From positions 1 to 60,339 of the forward strand of contig NZ_CAJYTI010000035.1 in the NCBI RefSeq assembly GCF_913777625.1: 60,339 nt of DNA, in the 5' to 3' direction. Origin of the DNA: an uncultured Sphingomonas sp. (GTDB lineage Bacteria > Pseudomonadota > Alphaproteobacteria > Sphingomonadales > Sphingomonadaceae). The position numbers were made by a program, and so were the translations under genes. Shown piece by piece: positions 34,042-42,829 of the stretch. The notes under the pieces are model-generated. The model did no database searches, had not been told where the DNA came from, and saw only the letters and a program-made list of their open reading frames with translations. Positions within the stretch are counted from its first letter, which is position 1. Every line of letters starts with the position of its first letter.

Positions 34042-35298
34042 CTAGAGCTCTGAGTTTGCGAGCAGTTCGTGCGGACCGAGATCCAGGGCCGGGATCGGCA
34101 CGGGCACGGCCTCTTCCCGCTCATAGCCGATGATCGCATCCTCCGGCTCCGGCCCGTCGAGCACCAGAACATGGGGCGGAAGGGCGCGTGCTTCAGCGAG
34201 CGAGTAGAACACGTGCAGGCGTGTGCGGGACGCACGCCGGCCATTGTCCAGCACGATCGCCAGCCGATCGGAGGCGAGCCGCACCAGCATGCCCGGGGGA
34301 TAGAGCTGGAGACTGCGCATGAACTCGAACAGCAGGGGCTGATCGAAATGCCCGTCCCAGCTCCACATTTCGGACAGCGCGCGCGTGGGGGTCCAGGCGC
34401 GCTTGTAGGCGCGGTGCGAGGTCAGCGCGTCGTAGACGTCGCAGATCGCCCCCATCCGTGCGGGGAGGCTGATTTCCTCACCCGCCATCCGGTGCGGGTA
34501 GCCGGTGCCGTCCCATCGCTCGTGATGGTGCAGGCACACCTCGATCGCGAGCTCGGGAATCGCAGGATCCTCCCGCAGCAGTGTCGCCCCGTCCTCCGGA
34601 TGGGTGCGCACCAGCGCCATCTCCTCCGGCAACAGTCGACCCGGCTTGTCGAGCACGGCATCGGGGATCGCTACCTTACCGACATCGTGCAGCAGGCCGG
34701 CCAGGCCCAGCGCGCGGACCCGCTCGTCCTCCAGCTCCAGGTGTCGGGCCAGATTGACCATCAGCGTGCAGACGGCGACCGAATGGAGGTAGGTATATTG
34801 GTGCTTGCTCTTGAGCTGGAGCACGCGGAGCAGCGCCGGCGCGTTGGAATCGAGCTGTGCCGCAATGTCGTTCACCAGGGTGGTGATTTTCTCTTGCGAG
34901 ATCGCACGGCCGAGACGGACATCGTCAAACGTGCCACGCACGGTATCGAGCGCCTCGCCCACGACTCTGGCCGCTTCGGCCTGTTGCGCCTGCAGGTCGG
35001 CCGGATCCGGCCGAGAGGTGGTCCGCGACCTGGCCGGGGGCAGGGTCGTGGTCGCATTGCTTTCACGGTGCCCTGCTTCGCCTGCGCCCAGCGTGCCGGC
35101 CACCGAATCGGCGGGCTGTGACCTTGCGAGATCGACGATCACCCCGCCGCGAAACCGGCGGAGCTTCTGGAGATCCTGCGGCTCGGTGAGGAGGAATCGC
35201 GTTCGCCAGAAGGGGTGCTCCCACCAAGAGCCTTCAAAGCCGTGGATGAACATTCCGAGGCGGACGTCCCCCGACGGCACGGTCTTCAACGACCGCAT
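34042..35298 (-). CDS. HD-GYP domain protein (probable cyclic-di-GMP phosphodiesterase)
   Basis: A 418-residue cytosolic protein. The N-terminal DUF3391-like part (GDVRLGMFIHGFEGSWWEHPFWRTRF split across residues about 10-36) precedes the HD-GYP domain with LLHDVGKVAIPD, HPEDGATLL, HHHERWDGTGYPHRMAGEEI and DVYDALTSHRAYK. All metal-binding residues and the GYP loop are present, so c-di-GMP hydrolysis to GMP is expected. The start at ATG 35298 gives the family N-terminus, with GGGAGGG upstream; the frame is open to 35409. With the GGDEF/EAL protein at 394-2391 it is the second c-di-GMP gene here. Confidence 0.92.
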   Translation of the reverse strand: MRSLKTVPSGDVRLGMFIHGFEGSWWEHPFWRTRFLLTEPQDLQKLRRFRGGVIVDLARSQPADSVAGTLGAGEAGHRESNATTTLPPARSRTTSRPDPADLQAQQAEAARVVGEALDTVRGTFDDVRLGRAISQEKITTLVNDIAAQLDSNAPALLRVLQLKSKHQYTYLHSVAVCTLMVNLARHLELEDERVRALGLAGLLHDVGKVAIPDAVLDKPGRLLPEEMALVRTHPEDGATLLREDPAIPELAIEVCLHHHERWDGTGYPHRMAGEEISLPARMGAICDVYDALTSHRAYKRAWTPTRALSEMWSWDGHFDQPLLFEFMRSLQLYPPGMLVRLASDRLAIVLDNGRRASRTRLHVFYSLAEARALPPHVLVLDGPEPEDAIIGYEREEAVPVPIPALDLGPHELLANSEL

Positions 35299-36129
35299 CA
35301 CACCCTGCCCTCCCGACTGACCGGGGAAGCGTCGTAACAACGCAAACCCAACGGCTTGGATACCCTCTTCGCGCCGCACGCCTGGCAGAACGGCGGCGGA
35401 AGCATCCATCGGTCATGCGGGGAAAACGTTAGTTTGGTCCTAACGGGCACCACGTGCACCGGGCTTGCCGTGCTGGGGGCCGACGGCTTCGACGCGTGCC
35501 GAAACGTGGACGGTTTTCGCCCGCGCGCATGCGGTGCAAGCATGCGGCGTCAGTCGCTCGGCAACGCCTGTCCCTAACCCAAACGCGCACAAAGCGCGCC
35601 GTGCGGCTTGATCTCATGTTCGCACTCGGTTGCATCGAGATATCGTCCGAACTGCGAACCACGGCGAAAGGGTACGGGCGCGATATCGATCCGCAGCCCT
35701 GACGTATCGTGGAAGCCGACATCACCTCGATGACCGTCGGAGCTTCACCATGGTGCTAGCTGGGGGCAGACGCTTGAATAACAGCCGCTTTGAAACGAGA
35801 CACCCACGAGCGCGTGATTTTCGACGTCTCACCGGACGTTGACGAAAGAGCGGCACACCATGTTGTTTTTGGCACCAGATCGACAAGCACTTCGATGAAA
35901 GACGATTATTTCGCGAATAATCCGCACCATAATGAGAATCCCGCACCTTGCGCCGAAATTTGCTTTCACCCCGGTATTTTTCCAATAATAATTATCAAAA
36001 TTCGACAGTTCAGCAGTCCGATTACCAAATTCCCCGGTCGTGTTATCCTGATGCCGATCGAAGTAGTGGGTGCAGCCTTAGCGCTGCATGCGCACTTCGT
36101 GATGCATGAGCAAACAGGGGGTTTAAACC
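35299..36129. other. Intergenic region of 831 bases, AT-richer toward 35.87-36.06 kb
   Basis: I find no convincing gene on either strand. Visible structure: an inverted repeat CGTTAG-N7-CTAACG at 35427-35445, a hairpin GATTATT-TCGCG-AATAATC at 35903-35921, and a clearly AT-rich stretch (for example TTTTTCCAATAATAATTATC around 35975) that contrasts with the GC-rich genes around it. It may hold the promoter of the PEP-CTERM gene downstream, and its composition suggests accessory or recently acquired DNA. Confidence 0.5.
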
Positions 36130-36758
36130 ATGAAGAGGATGATCAAGGTCGCGCTTGCAGGCGCGATGTTCCTGACCGCCTCTTTACCCGCGGCCGCGTG
36201 GTAACAATCGACTTTACTACCCACGCGCCTGGCACGAGCATCACCACGCAAATTCCAGGCGTCACCTTCTCGTTGCAGGGCGGCGCCGATAATGGCGCAC
36301 CCCAGATCGCCTGGTATACGGGCCCGTTCTACGGCGGCGGCGGGCTCAGCAATTCGGCGAATTTCGGCTATTATCCGACGGCTTACCGGCTTGTCGCGAC
36401 CTTCACTTCCACTGTGAAGAACGTCAAATTCAACTTCGACAACGAAGGCTATAACGGCGGAAACTACTTCTCCGCTCTGGACGGCCTCGGCAACGTGCTC
36501 GTCACTGGCGCGCTCGACACGTTTGCCCCGGTGACGGGACAAGCGTTCGATCTGACTGGGATCACGGGGATCAAGACGATCTTCTGGGATAACGGACAAT
36601 CGAGCACCGGCGGTGACTGGACCCAGTCCCTGGTCTCGATCAGCTTCGATGCCTCCGGGGTGCCGGAGCCTGCTGCGTGGGCGACGATGGTGCTAGGCAT
36701 GGGCGCGATCGGCGGCATGATGCGCCGGCGCGCGAAGACCGCCGTCCGTTTCGCCTGA
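36130..36758 (+). pseudogene. PEP-CTERM surface protein gene split by a single-base frameshift
   Basis: From ATG 36130 (behind CAGGGGG) one frame encodes a complete signal peptide (KRMIKVALAGAMFLTASLPAAA) and then meets TAA at 36202. The next frame, open from about GTG 36198, continues with VVTIDFTTHAPGTSITTQIP and ends in a full PEP-CTERM tag: VPEPAAWATMV, hydrophobic helix, MRRRAKTAVRFA. Restoring one G near 36198 (GCGGTGG) joins AAA directly to VVTIDF. So the gene is either inactivated, sequenced wrongly, or frameshifted by the ribosome. An intact product would be sorted by exosortase to the cell surface. Confidence 0.8.
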
Positions 36759-36770
36759 ACACAAATGCCT

Positions 36771-36809
36771 GAAGGGGCCGTCGGCACACATGTCGACGCC
36801 CTTTTTTTT
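36771..36809 (+). terminator. Rho-independent terminator after the PEP-CTERM gene
   Basis: AAGGGG followed by CGTCG pairs with CGACGCCCTT (two-base bulge), then eight consecutive T residues. It lies 12 bases past the stop of the PEP-CTERM gene. Confidence 0.75.
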
Positions 36810-36856
36810 CGCGTCCGCACAAGGGGCGTGGGCCGAAGCCACAACGCGCTGCCAAT

Positions 36857-37195
36857 TTGCTCGCCCTCAAGCCTAACGAGGTGCCCCCCCCCCCGCAAGC
36901 AACCCCTGGCAGCGGCAAAACCGAGCTGGCCGAACCCCAGGGGTTGCGCCCGGTCGTGCTGCATCCGCAGATCGTCGAGTCGTACCGCCGACGAAACGTC
37001 TTGCTGGACGGCGTTTGCCGCAGGCGATCGCCCACGGAAGTTCCTACCGATGGTGCGGTCGCTGAGCGGCTATATCATCGTGCACAACGCACGGACGACG
37101 CCGGATCAGGCGCGGATCGACGGTACGGGGAGCTTGGCCAATGTACTGGCACTCGCTACCGGGAAGGCACCGGCGAAGCAATCCACCCGGACTGC
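36857..37195 (+). pseudogene. Probable degraded C-terminus of a serine recombinase
   Basis: Two adjacent frames together resemble the C-terminal end of resolvase/invertase-type recombinases. One frame gives GLRPVVLHPQIVESYRR (compare LHPNLxxxYRxKV in such proteins). After a shift the other gives AAGDRPRKFLPMVRSLSGYI, then DGTGSLANVLALATGKAPA (compare GxLAxMLALAxGK). No single frame is complete, no start or catalytic domain is present, and a run of 11 C residues lies at its left end. It abuts tRNA-Met. I read it as a relic of an integrated element. Confidence 0.5.
36884..36894 (+). repeat. Homopolymer tract of 11 C
   Basis: GTG followed by eleven C residues and GCAAGC. A mononucleotide run this long is prone to slippage in replication and sequencing. 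Confidence 0.95.
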
Positions 37196-37200
37196 AACGC

Positions 37201-37277
37201 TGGTAGCGGAGGAGGGACTTGAACCCCCGACACGCGGATTATGATTCCGCTGCTCTAACCAACTGAGCTACTCCGCC
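37201..37277 (-). tRNA. tRNA-Met (CAT), elongator type
   Basis: Read on the minus strand: acceptor GGCGGAG pairing with CTCCGCT (G-T at the first pair), D-arm GCTCAGTTGGTTAGAGC, anticodon stem GCGGA/TCCGC with loop ATCATAA (anticodon CAT), T-arm GGGGG TTCAAGT CCCTC, and an encoded CCA. It lacks the C1-A72 mismatch and the GGG/CCC anticodon stem of an initiator, so I call it elongator Met; tRNA-Ile with modified CAT is a remote alternative. Confidence 0.95.
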
Positions 37278-37506
37278 CCGAAGCGAGAGCGGGCCATCTA
37301 TGTCGGTGCGCGCGATCCGTCAAGCGACCATATGCAGGAATTTTCCGCCGCCGTGCGATGGCGCGAAGCTTCGCCGCGCTACGGAATAGGTGCAAAACGG
37401 AGCATTTATATTCACATCTTTGTATCTGCACGTTGACGAAGATATCGTCGTCGCCGTACCAGACGTGTGCCGGGCTCATCCGGCTTATCAACCAGATGGG
37501 GGTAAT

Positions 37507-38112
37507 ATGCGCACGCCTGTTCTTGCCCTACTCACCGCTGCCGCGATCGTGGCACCCGCCACTGCATCCGCCGCGACGATGATCGACGGAACGCTGGGGG
37601 CCGCGATCGTCGGCGTTCTGACCAATGACAATACGAAGCCGATCGGTGCAGGGACGACGTTCACGAACATCTTCACCTTCGTCTCGGGCACCGGCAAGCA
37701 ATTCTCGGTGATCCCAGTGGGCATCGCGTCGCCGATCACGCTGAGCGCGGTGACCGCGACGAAGAACACCGCCGTCAACTTCTCCAGCAGCTTTGGATCG
37801 TTTCTGGGAACGATCAATTCTGTGGATGTTCAGAGCGCAACCGGCAGCGCCGCCGTAAAGCTGACATCGTTGGGCACGTTCACCCCGTTCGGTGCACTCT
37901 CGGGATATGTTGGCGGCCCCGCCTCCCTCACCTTCACCTTCAATCAGACCGGCGCCGCCGGTGCGACCGTTTCGGGCAGCTTCACGCTCGCCTCGCCGCC
38001 AGTAGCGAGCGCGGTGCCGGAGCCTGGCGTTTGGGTCATGATGATTTCCGGCGCGGGTCTGGTCGGTGCCGTGGCCCGGCGACGCAGGAAGAAGCCGAGT
38101 GCCGACGCCTGA
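37507..38112 (+). CDS. PEP-CTERM sorting domain protein
   Basis: A 201-residue secreted protein with a signal peptide (RTPVLALLTAAAIVAPATASA, cut before ATMIDG), a Thr/Ser/Gly-rich mature domain (SVDVQSATGSAAVKLTSLG; FTFNQTGAAGATVSGSF) predicted to be beta-rich, and the C-terminal tag VPEPGVWVMMI, hydrophobic helix, ARRRRKK. The tag should be cut and the protein attached or released by an exosortase. A GGGGG ribosome site precedes ATG 37507. The mature domain belongs to no family I recognise. It is intact, unlike its neighbour at 36130. Confidence 0.88.
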   Translation: MRTPVLALLTAAAIVAPATASAATMIDGTLGAAIVGVLTNDNTKPIGAGTTFTNIFTFVSGTGKQFSVIPVGIASPITLSAVTATKNTAVNFSSSFGSFLGTINSVDVQSATGSAAVKLTSLGTFTPFGALSGYVGGPASLTFTFNQTGAAGATVSGSFTLASPPVASAVPEPGVWVMMISGAGLVGAVARRRRKKPSADA

Positions 38113-38361
38113 TCTGTCGCGCGAGCATAGGCGATGCGGGCGACGCCGACTACGGTGTCGCCCTCGGTGCTCCTGAACGCTCCCCAGTTTGCCACGAAAG
38201 GCCTAGTGCAAGCGAAGCCGAGCACCCAGCGCATGCAGATGATCGGGTCGCCTGCGCAACAGACCTTCAGGCAGGAACAGCGCCATTTTGGCCGCGTCGG
38301 CCTTCCCGATCCACACATCCTGTCCTTGGGGCGATCTTTCCCCGAGCGGGTAGTCTTCCGC

Positions 38362-40425
38362 TCAGATTTCGACTTGGCTACCCAGCTCGACCACCCTGTT
38401 GGTGGGGAGGCGGAAGAATTCCATCGCGCTCTCGGCGTTCCGCAGCATCCAGGCGAACAGCTTCTCGCGCCAGATCATCATCCCGGGTCGCGACGACGGT
38501 AGTAGCGTCTGCCGGGCGAGGAAGAAGCTGGTCTCCATCATCTTGAACTCCGCGCCGCAGGCATCGACCGACTTGAGCGCGGCCGGCACATCCGCCTCCT
38601 GCATGAAGCCGTAATAGAGGATCATGCGGTGGAACCCCTTGCCCAGGTCCTCCACCATCATCCGCTTCTCTTCGGCCACGTAGGGCACGTCGCTGATCTT
38701 CACGGTCAGCAGAATGACCCGGTCGTGCAGCACCTTGTTGTGCTTGAGGTTGTGGAGCAGCGCATGCGGCACGCCGTCCGGCGACGAGGTCATGAAGACT
38801 GCCGTGCCGCGCACCCGCGTTGCCGCGTTGACCGCTGACTCGATGAAGATCTGCACCGGCATCGCGCTTTCGCGCAGCCTTGCGATCATCAGCTTGCGGC
38901 CCTTCGCCCAGGTGGTGAGCAGCGTGAAGACAAGGAAGCCGACCATCAGCGGGAACCAGCCGCCATCGGGCACCTTGGTGAGGTTCGCCGCGAAATAGGC
39001 GAAGTCCACGGTGAAGAAGATCGCGAGCAGCGGGATCGCGTAGCGTTTCTTCCAGTGCCACAGGTTGAACAGCACCACGGCGAGCAGGCAGTTGTCGATC
39101 AGCATCGCGCCGGTGACCGCGATGCCGTAGGCGGCGGTGAGGTTCGACGAGGTCTGGAAGCTCAGCACCAGCAGGATCACCATGATCATCAGCGCCCAGT
39201 TGATGATCGGGATGTAGATCTGCCCCGCAGTCGAGGCACTGGTGTGATCGATCCGCAGCCGCGGCACGAAGCCGAGCTGGATCGCTTGCTGCGTCACCGA
39301 AAAGGCGCCCGAGATCACCGCCTGGCTGGCGATGATCGCCGCTGCCGTGGCGACGAACACCAGCGGCAGCCGCAATGCTTCGGGCGCGAGCAGGTAGAAG
39401 GGGCTGCGCAGTGCCTCCGCGTCGCGGATCAGCAGCGCGCCCTGCCCCATATAGTTCATCATCAGCGCCGGCAAAACGAACCACAGCCAGGAGACGCGGA
39501 TCGGCTTGCGGCCGAAATGGCCCATGTCTGCGTAGAGCGCCTCGGCGCCGGTGACGGCGAGCACGATCGAACCGAGCGCGAGAAAGGCGCGCAGCGGATC
39601 AAGCGTGAAGAAGTGCACGGCGTGGTGCGGCGACAGCGCCTGCAGCACGGTGGGCGTCTGGACCATGCTGACCACGCCGAGCGTGGAGATGACCAGAAAA
39701 TAGAGCATCATCACCGGCCCGAAGAACGCACCGACGCGCGAGGTGCCGGTCCGCTGGATCGAGAACAGCATGACGAGGATGACCACGGCGATCGGCACCA
39801 CCAGGCGGTGGAAGCCGGGCGCGGCCACGGCCAGGCCCTCCACGGCCGACAGCACGGAAACCGCCGGGGTGATCATCGAATCGCCGTAGAAGAGCGCGGT
39901 AGCGAACACGCCCAGCAGCACGATGCCCTGCGTCCAGCGGCGCTGGCCGCCCCGACCCGAAATCAGCGCGAGCAGCGCCAGGCTGCCCCCCTCGCCCTTG
40001 TTGTCCGCGCGCATGATGATCGTGACATATTTCAGGGTCACCACCACCATCATCGACCAGAACATCAGGCTGATCGCACCCAGCACATGCGGCGTGTCGA
40101 GCGGCAGCTCATGATGCGCGTTCGCGAAGGTTTCGCGAAACGCATAGAGCGGGCTGGTGCCGATATCGCCGAACACGATGCCGATGGCACCGATGGCAAG
40201 CTTCCAGGTCGGGTCCTGGCCATGGCCATGCCCGTTCTCGGTTTGCGTATCGGGAAGGAGCGCTTCAGCGTCTCCGGTCGCGGCGGTGCTCACCGATGCG
40301 ACTGACGCTGAAGGAAGCGAACCGACCTGGCCATAGTGACCTGTGTTCTCGTCATCATCAGGATGCGGGCCGTTAGCATGCGCAACATGCCCTATCAACA
40401 AGCGTATCAGGGGCGAAAGACGCAC
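38362..40425 (-). CDS. kup: Kup-type potassium uptake transporter
   Basis: A 687-residue KUP/HAK/KT family symporter taking up K+ with protons. After a Gly/His-rich cytosolic lead it enters the conserved IGAIGIVFGDIGTSPLYAFRE, VVVTLKYVTIIMRADNKGEGG and FYGDSMITPAVSVLSAVEG. About 12 membrane segments follow, then a C-terminal cytosolic domain ending FFRLPTNRVVELGSQVEI. The frame starts at GTG 40425; the first ~50 residues are longer than usual and GTG 40293 is an alternative. No potassium riboswitch or regulator is visible nearby. Confidence 0.95.
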   Translation of the reverse strand: MRLSPLIRLLIGHVAHANGPHPDDDENTGHYGQVGSLPSASVASVSTAATGDAEALLPDTQTENGHGHGQDPTWKLAIGAIGIVFGDIGTSPLYAFRETFANAHHELPLDTPHVLGAISLMFWSMMVVVTLKYVTIIMRADNKGEGGSLALLALISGRGGQRRWTQGIVLLGVFATALFYGDSMITPAVSVLSAVEGLAVAAPGFHRLVVPIAVVILVMLFSIQRTGTSRVGAFFGPVMMLYFLVISTLGVVSMVQTPTVLQALSPHHAVHFFTLDPLRAFLALGSIVLAVTGAEALYADMGHFGRKPIRVSWLWFVLPALMMNYMGQGALLIRDAEALRSPFYLLAPEALRLPLVFVATAAAIIASQAVISGAFSVTQQAIQLGFVPRLRIDHTSASTAGQIYIPIINWALMIMVILLVLSFQTSSNLTAAYGIAVTGAMLIDNCLLAVVLFNLWHWKKRYAIPLLAIFFTVDFAYFAANLTKVPDGGWFPLMVGFLVFTLLTTWAKGRKLMIARLRESAMPVQIFIESAVNAATRVRGTAVFMTSSPDGVPHALLHNLKHNKVLHDRVILLTVKISDVPYVAEEKRMMVEDLGKGFHRMILYYGFMQEADVPAALKSVDACGAEFKMMETSFFLARQTLLPSSRPGMMIWREKLFAWMLRNAESAMEFFRLPTNRVVELGSQVEI

Positions 40426-40458
40426 CAGCGGCCGCCCCGTTCCACATCCGCTAAATAG

Positions 40459-40929
40459 TTAGCGCGCCGCCCCAAACAAGGCATCGCCCTCGCCCCGCGT
40501 CGGCACCTCGCGCAGCACGAAGCTGCTGTTGATCGTCACCACGCCGGGCAGCCGGCCGAGATGTTCACGGTGGAGGCGCTCATAATCGTCGAGGTCGCGG
40601 CACAGGATCTTGAGGCGATAGTCCTGCCCGCCCGAAACCAGTGCGCATTCCACCACGCCGTCAATCTGCCCCACTGCGGCTTCGAACAGCGCAAGGTCCT
40701 CCTCCACCTGCGTGCCGAGCGTGATGTCAACCAGTGCGGTTACGCGAAAGCCCAGACGGCGATGATCGAGTCGCGCGCCATAGCCGCGAATCAGGCCCTG
40801 CGCCTCCAGCGCCTGAATCCGGCGCGTGCAGGCGGACTGGGAAAGCCCGACGACGCCGGCGACCTGGCTGACCGGGGCCCGCGCGTCCGCCGCGAGCAGC
40901 TTGAGAATTGCTGTGTCGATTCGATCCAT
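40459..40929 (-). CDS. Lrp/AsnC family transcriptional regulator
   Basis: A 156-residue regulator: N-terminal helix-turn-helix (DTAILKLLAADARAPVSQVA, LSQSACTRRIQALEAQGLI) and a C-terminal RAM ligand-binding domain (VVECALVSGGQDYRLKILC, LREVP). It starts at ATG 40929 (MDRID). It is divergent from alanine dehydrogenase across 135 bases. An Lrp protein beside ald commonly activates it in response to alanine, and that is the likely role here. Confidence 0.93.
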   Translation of the reverse strand: MDRIDTAILKLLAADARAPVSQVAGVVGLSQSACTRRIQALEAQGLIRGYGARLDHRRLGFRVTALVDITLGTQVEEDLALFEAAVGQIDGVVECALVSGGQDYRLKILCRDLDDYERLHREHLGRLPGVVTINSSFVLREVPTRGEGDALFGAAR

Positions 40930-41064
40930 TACGCATGGAATGCCGGTCACCTCGATCAAAATGCAAGATACATGCACCGCATCGGCTCCAGCACATTCGT
41001 TTTTGCAGGGATTCGCGCCCCGCCTTTGCGGTACCGTCCGCGCACAAGAATCAGGAGAGTTCGC

Positions 41065-42171
41065 ATGCGCATCGGCGTTCCCAAGGAAATCAAGAATCAC
41101 GAATATCGCGTCGGCCTGACCCCGGCTTCGGTGGCCGAGCTGGTCCATGCCGGCCACAGCGTGCTGGTCGAGACCAAGGCCGGCATGGGCATCGATTTCG
41201 ACGATGCCGCCTACACCGCCGTCGGCGCGCAGATCGCCCCCGATGCGGCGGCCGTCTTCGCCAATTCGGACATGATCGTGAAGGTGAAGGAGCCGCAGCC
41301 GCAGGAAATCGCGCTGCTGGAGCCGCGCCACCTGCTGTTCACCTATCTCCACCTCGCCGCCGACAAGCCCCAGGCCGAGGGCCTGATGGCGTCGGGTGCC
41401 ACCTGCATCGCCTATGAAACGGTGACCTCGAACTCGGGCGCGCTCCCCCTGCTCAAGCCGATGAGCGAAGTCGCCGGCCGCATGTCGGTCCAGGTCGCCT
41501 CACACTATCTCGAGAAGGAACAGGGCGGCCGCGGCGAGCTGCTCGGCGGCGTGCCCGGCGTGGCACCGTGCAAGGTCGCGATCCTCGGCGGCGGCGTCTC
41601 CGGCATCAATGCCGCGCAGATGGCGACCGGCCAGCGCGCCGACGTGACCATCTACGACATCAACAACGAGCGCCTGGCCGAACTCGACATGCATTTCGGC
41701 AGCCAGATCAAGACCGCCTATGCCAGCAAGGCCGCGATCGCCGAGGCGGTGCGCACCTCGCAGGTCGTGATCGGCGCGGTGCTGGTGCCGGGCGCGGCGG
41801 CGCCGAAGCTCGTTACCCGCGACATGCTCAAGACAATGATGCGCGGCTCGGTGCTGGTCGACATCGCGATCGACCAGGGCGGCTGCTTCGAGACCAGCCG
41901 TGCGACCACCCACGACGATCCCGTGTTCGAGATCGACGGCGTGATCCACTATTGCGTCGCCAACATGCCCGGCGCGGTCGCCCGCACCTCGGCCTTCGCG
42001 CTCAACAACGCGACGCTGCCGTTCGTCCTCAAGCTCGCCAACCACGGCGCCGAAGCCGCGATGAAGGCCGACCGGCATCTCGCCAACGGCCTCAACGTCT
42101 CGGGTGGCAAGATCCGCCACCAGGCGGTGGCCGACGCGCTCGACCTGCCGTTCGAAGCCTGGGCCGGCTGA
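41065..42171 (+). CDS. ald: Alanine dehydrogenase
   Basis: A 368-residue NAD-dependent enzyme converting L-alanine to pyruvate and ammonia. It starts MRIGVPKEIKNHEYRVGLTP and has the substrate Lys in VKVKEP and His in YLHLAAD, the NAD-binding ILGGGVSGINAAQMA, and DIAIDQGGCFETSRATTH with VANMPGAVARTSAFALNNAT. AGGAGAG lies before ATG 41065. The divergent Lrp-type gene is its likely regulator. The enzyme would feed alanine carbon and nitrogen into central metabolism. Confidence 0.97.
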   Translation: MRIGVPKEIKNHEYRVGLTPASVAELVHAGHSVLVETKAGMGIDFDDAAYTAVGAQIAPDAAAVFANSDMIVKVKEPQPQEIALLEPRHLLFTYLHLAADKPQAEGLMASGATCIAYETVTSNSGALPLLKPMSEVAGRMSVQVASHYLEKEQGGRGELLGGVPGVAPCKVAILGGGVSGINAAQMATGQRADVTIYDINNERLAELDMHFGSQIKTAYASKAAIAEAVRTSQVVIGAVLVPGAAAPKLVTRDMLKTMMRGSVLVDIAIDQGGCFETSRATTHDDPVFEIDGVIHYCVANMPGAVARTSAFALNNATLPFVLKLANHGAEAAMKADRHLANGLNVSGGKIRHQAVADALDLPFEAWAG

Positions 42172-42175
42172 CCGG

Positions 42176-42829
42176 CTACTGGGCCGGAGCGGCCGGCGCC
42201 TGCCGCGCCGCTTCGGCCAAGCCCGGATCGAGCTTTAACATCACCGTGACCATGTCGTCGCGGTAGCTCGCATCCTTGGGCACCTTCTGCAGCGCCTTGC
42301 CCCATTCGCGGCGCGCGGCAGGCAGGTCGCCCGACCGCGCCAGCGCGATGCCGTAATAGAAGGCGGGCCCAGGATGGTCCGGCCCGAGTTCCTCCGCCTT
42401 GGCGAACGCGAAGCGCGATGCCGGCGAGAGCTGGTCGCCGTCATGGTCGGCCAGCGCCAGTCCCAGGCCTGCCCATAGTCCCGGATCGATCGGCGCCTTG
42501 CGCACCGCGCCCAGCATCACCGTCGCGGCGAGCTGCGGGGCGCCCGCGCGGGTCATCGCGTCGGCGGCCATGAAATAGCTATAGTCGAAATTGAACCGGC
42601 CGAAGAGGCTTTCGCGCACCGCGATCAGGTCCGGGTCGAGCGGGCGGACGTTCGCCACGCCTTCCACCGGGCGATCCGCCAGGCTCGGCTGCCCTTGCCA
42701 GGCATAGCCGGCGCCGGCCAGCATCACCGCCATTGCCGGCACGGTCCAGAGCCGGATCGGAAAGCGAATGAGTAGCAATAGCGCCACTGCCAGCACCGCG
42801 AACCCGCCGAACACCAGCCATCCCATCAT
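42176..42829 (-). CDS. ccmI: Cytochrome c biogenesis TPR protein
   Basis: A 217-residue inner-membrane protein with two N-terminal membrane segments and a periplasmic TPR-type region (PGLWAGLGLALADHDG, ASRFAFAKAEELGPDHPGPAFYYGIALARSG), matching CcmI/CcmH-C, which presents apocytochrome c to the heme ligation complex. The start at ATG 42829 overlaps the ccmH stop as ATGA. It is the last gene of the ccm operon and is convergent with ald. The N-terminal part is shorter than in E. coli. Confidence 0.87.
   Translation of the reverse strand: MMGWLVFGGFAVLAVALLLLIRFPIRLWTVPAMAVMLAGAGYAWQGQPSLADRPVEGVANVRPLDPDLIAVRESLFGRFNFDYSYFMAADAMTRAGAPQLAATVMLGAVRKAPIDPGLWAGLGLALADHDGDQLSPASRFAFAKAEELGPDHPGPAFYYGIALARSGDLPAARREWGKALQKVPKDASYRDDMVTVMLKLDPGLAEAARQAPAAPAQ

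Noticed and set aside
36765..37244. Plus-strand frame ending VAEEGLEPPTRGL
   Set aside because: The last residues come from reading the antisense of tRNA-Met, a well-known artefact. Only the middle part is kept, as a possible recombinase relic.
35700..37506. Sigma-54 (-24/-12) promoters in front of the two PEP-CTERM genes
   Set aside because: Such genes are RpoN-controlled in some bacteria, but I found no convincing TGGC-N7-TTGC match by eye upstream of either gene.
38113..38361. Possible small gene between the PEP-CTERM gene and kup
   Set aside because: Frames on both strands lack ribosome sites, signal peptides or recognisable motifs; I treat this stretch as non-coding.
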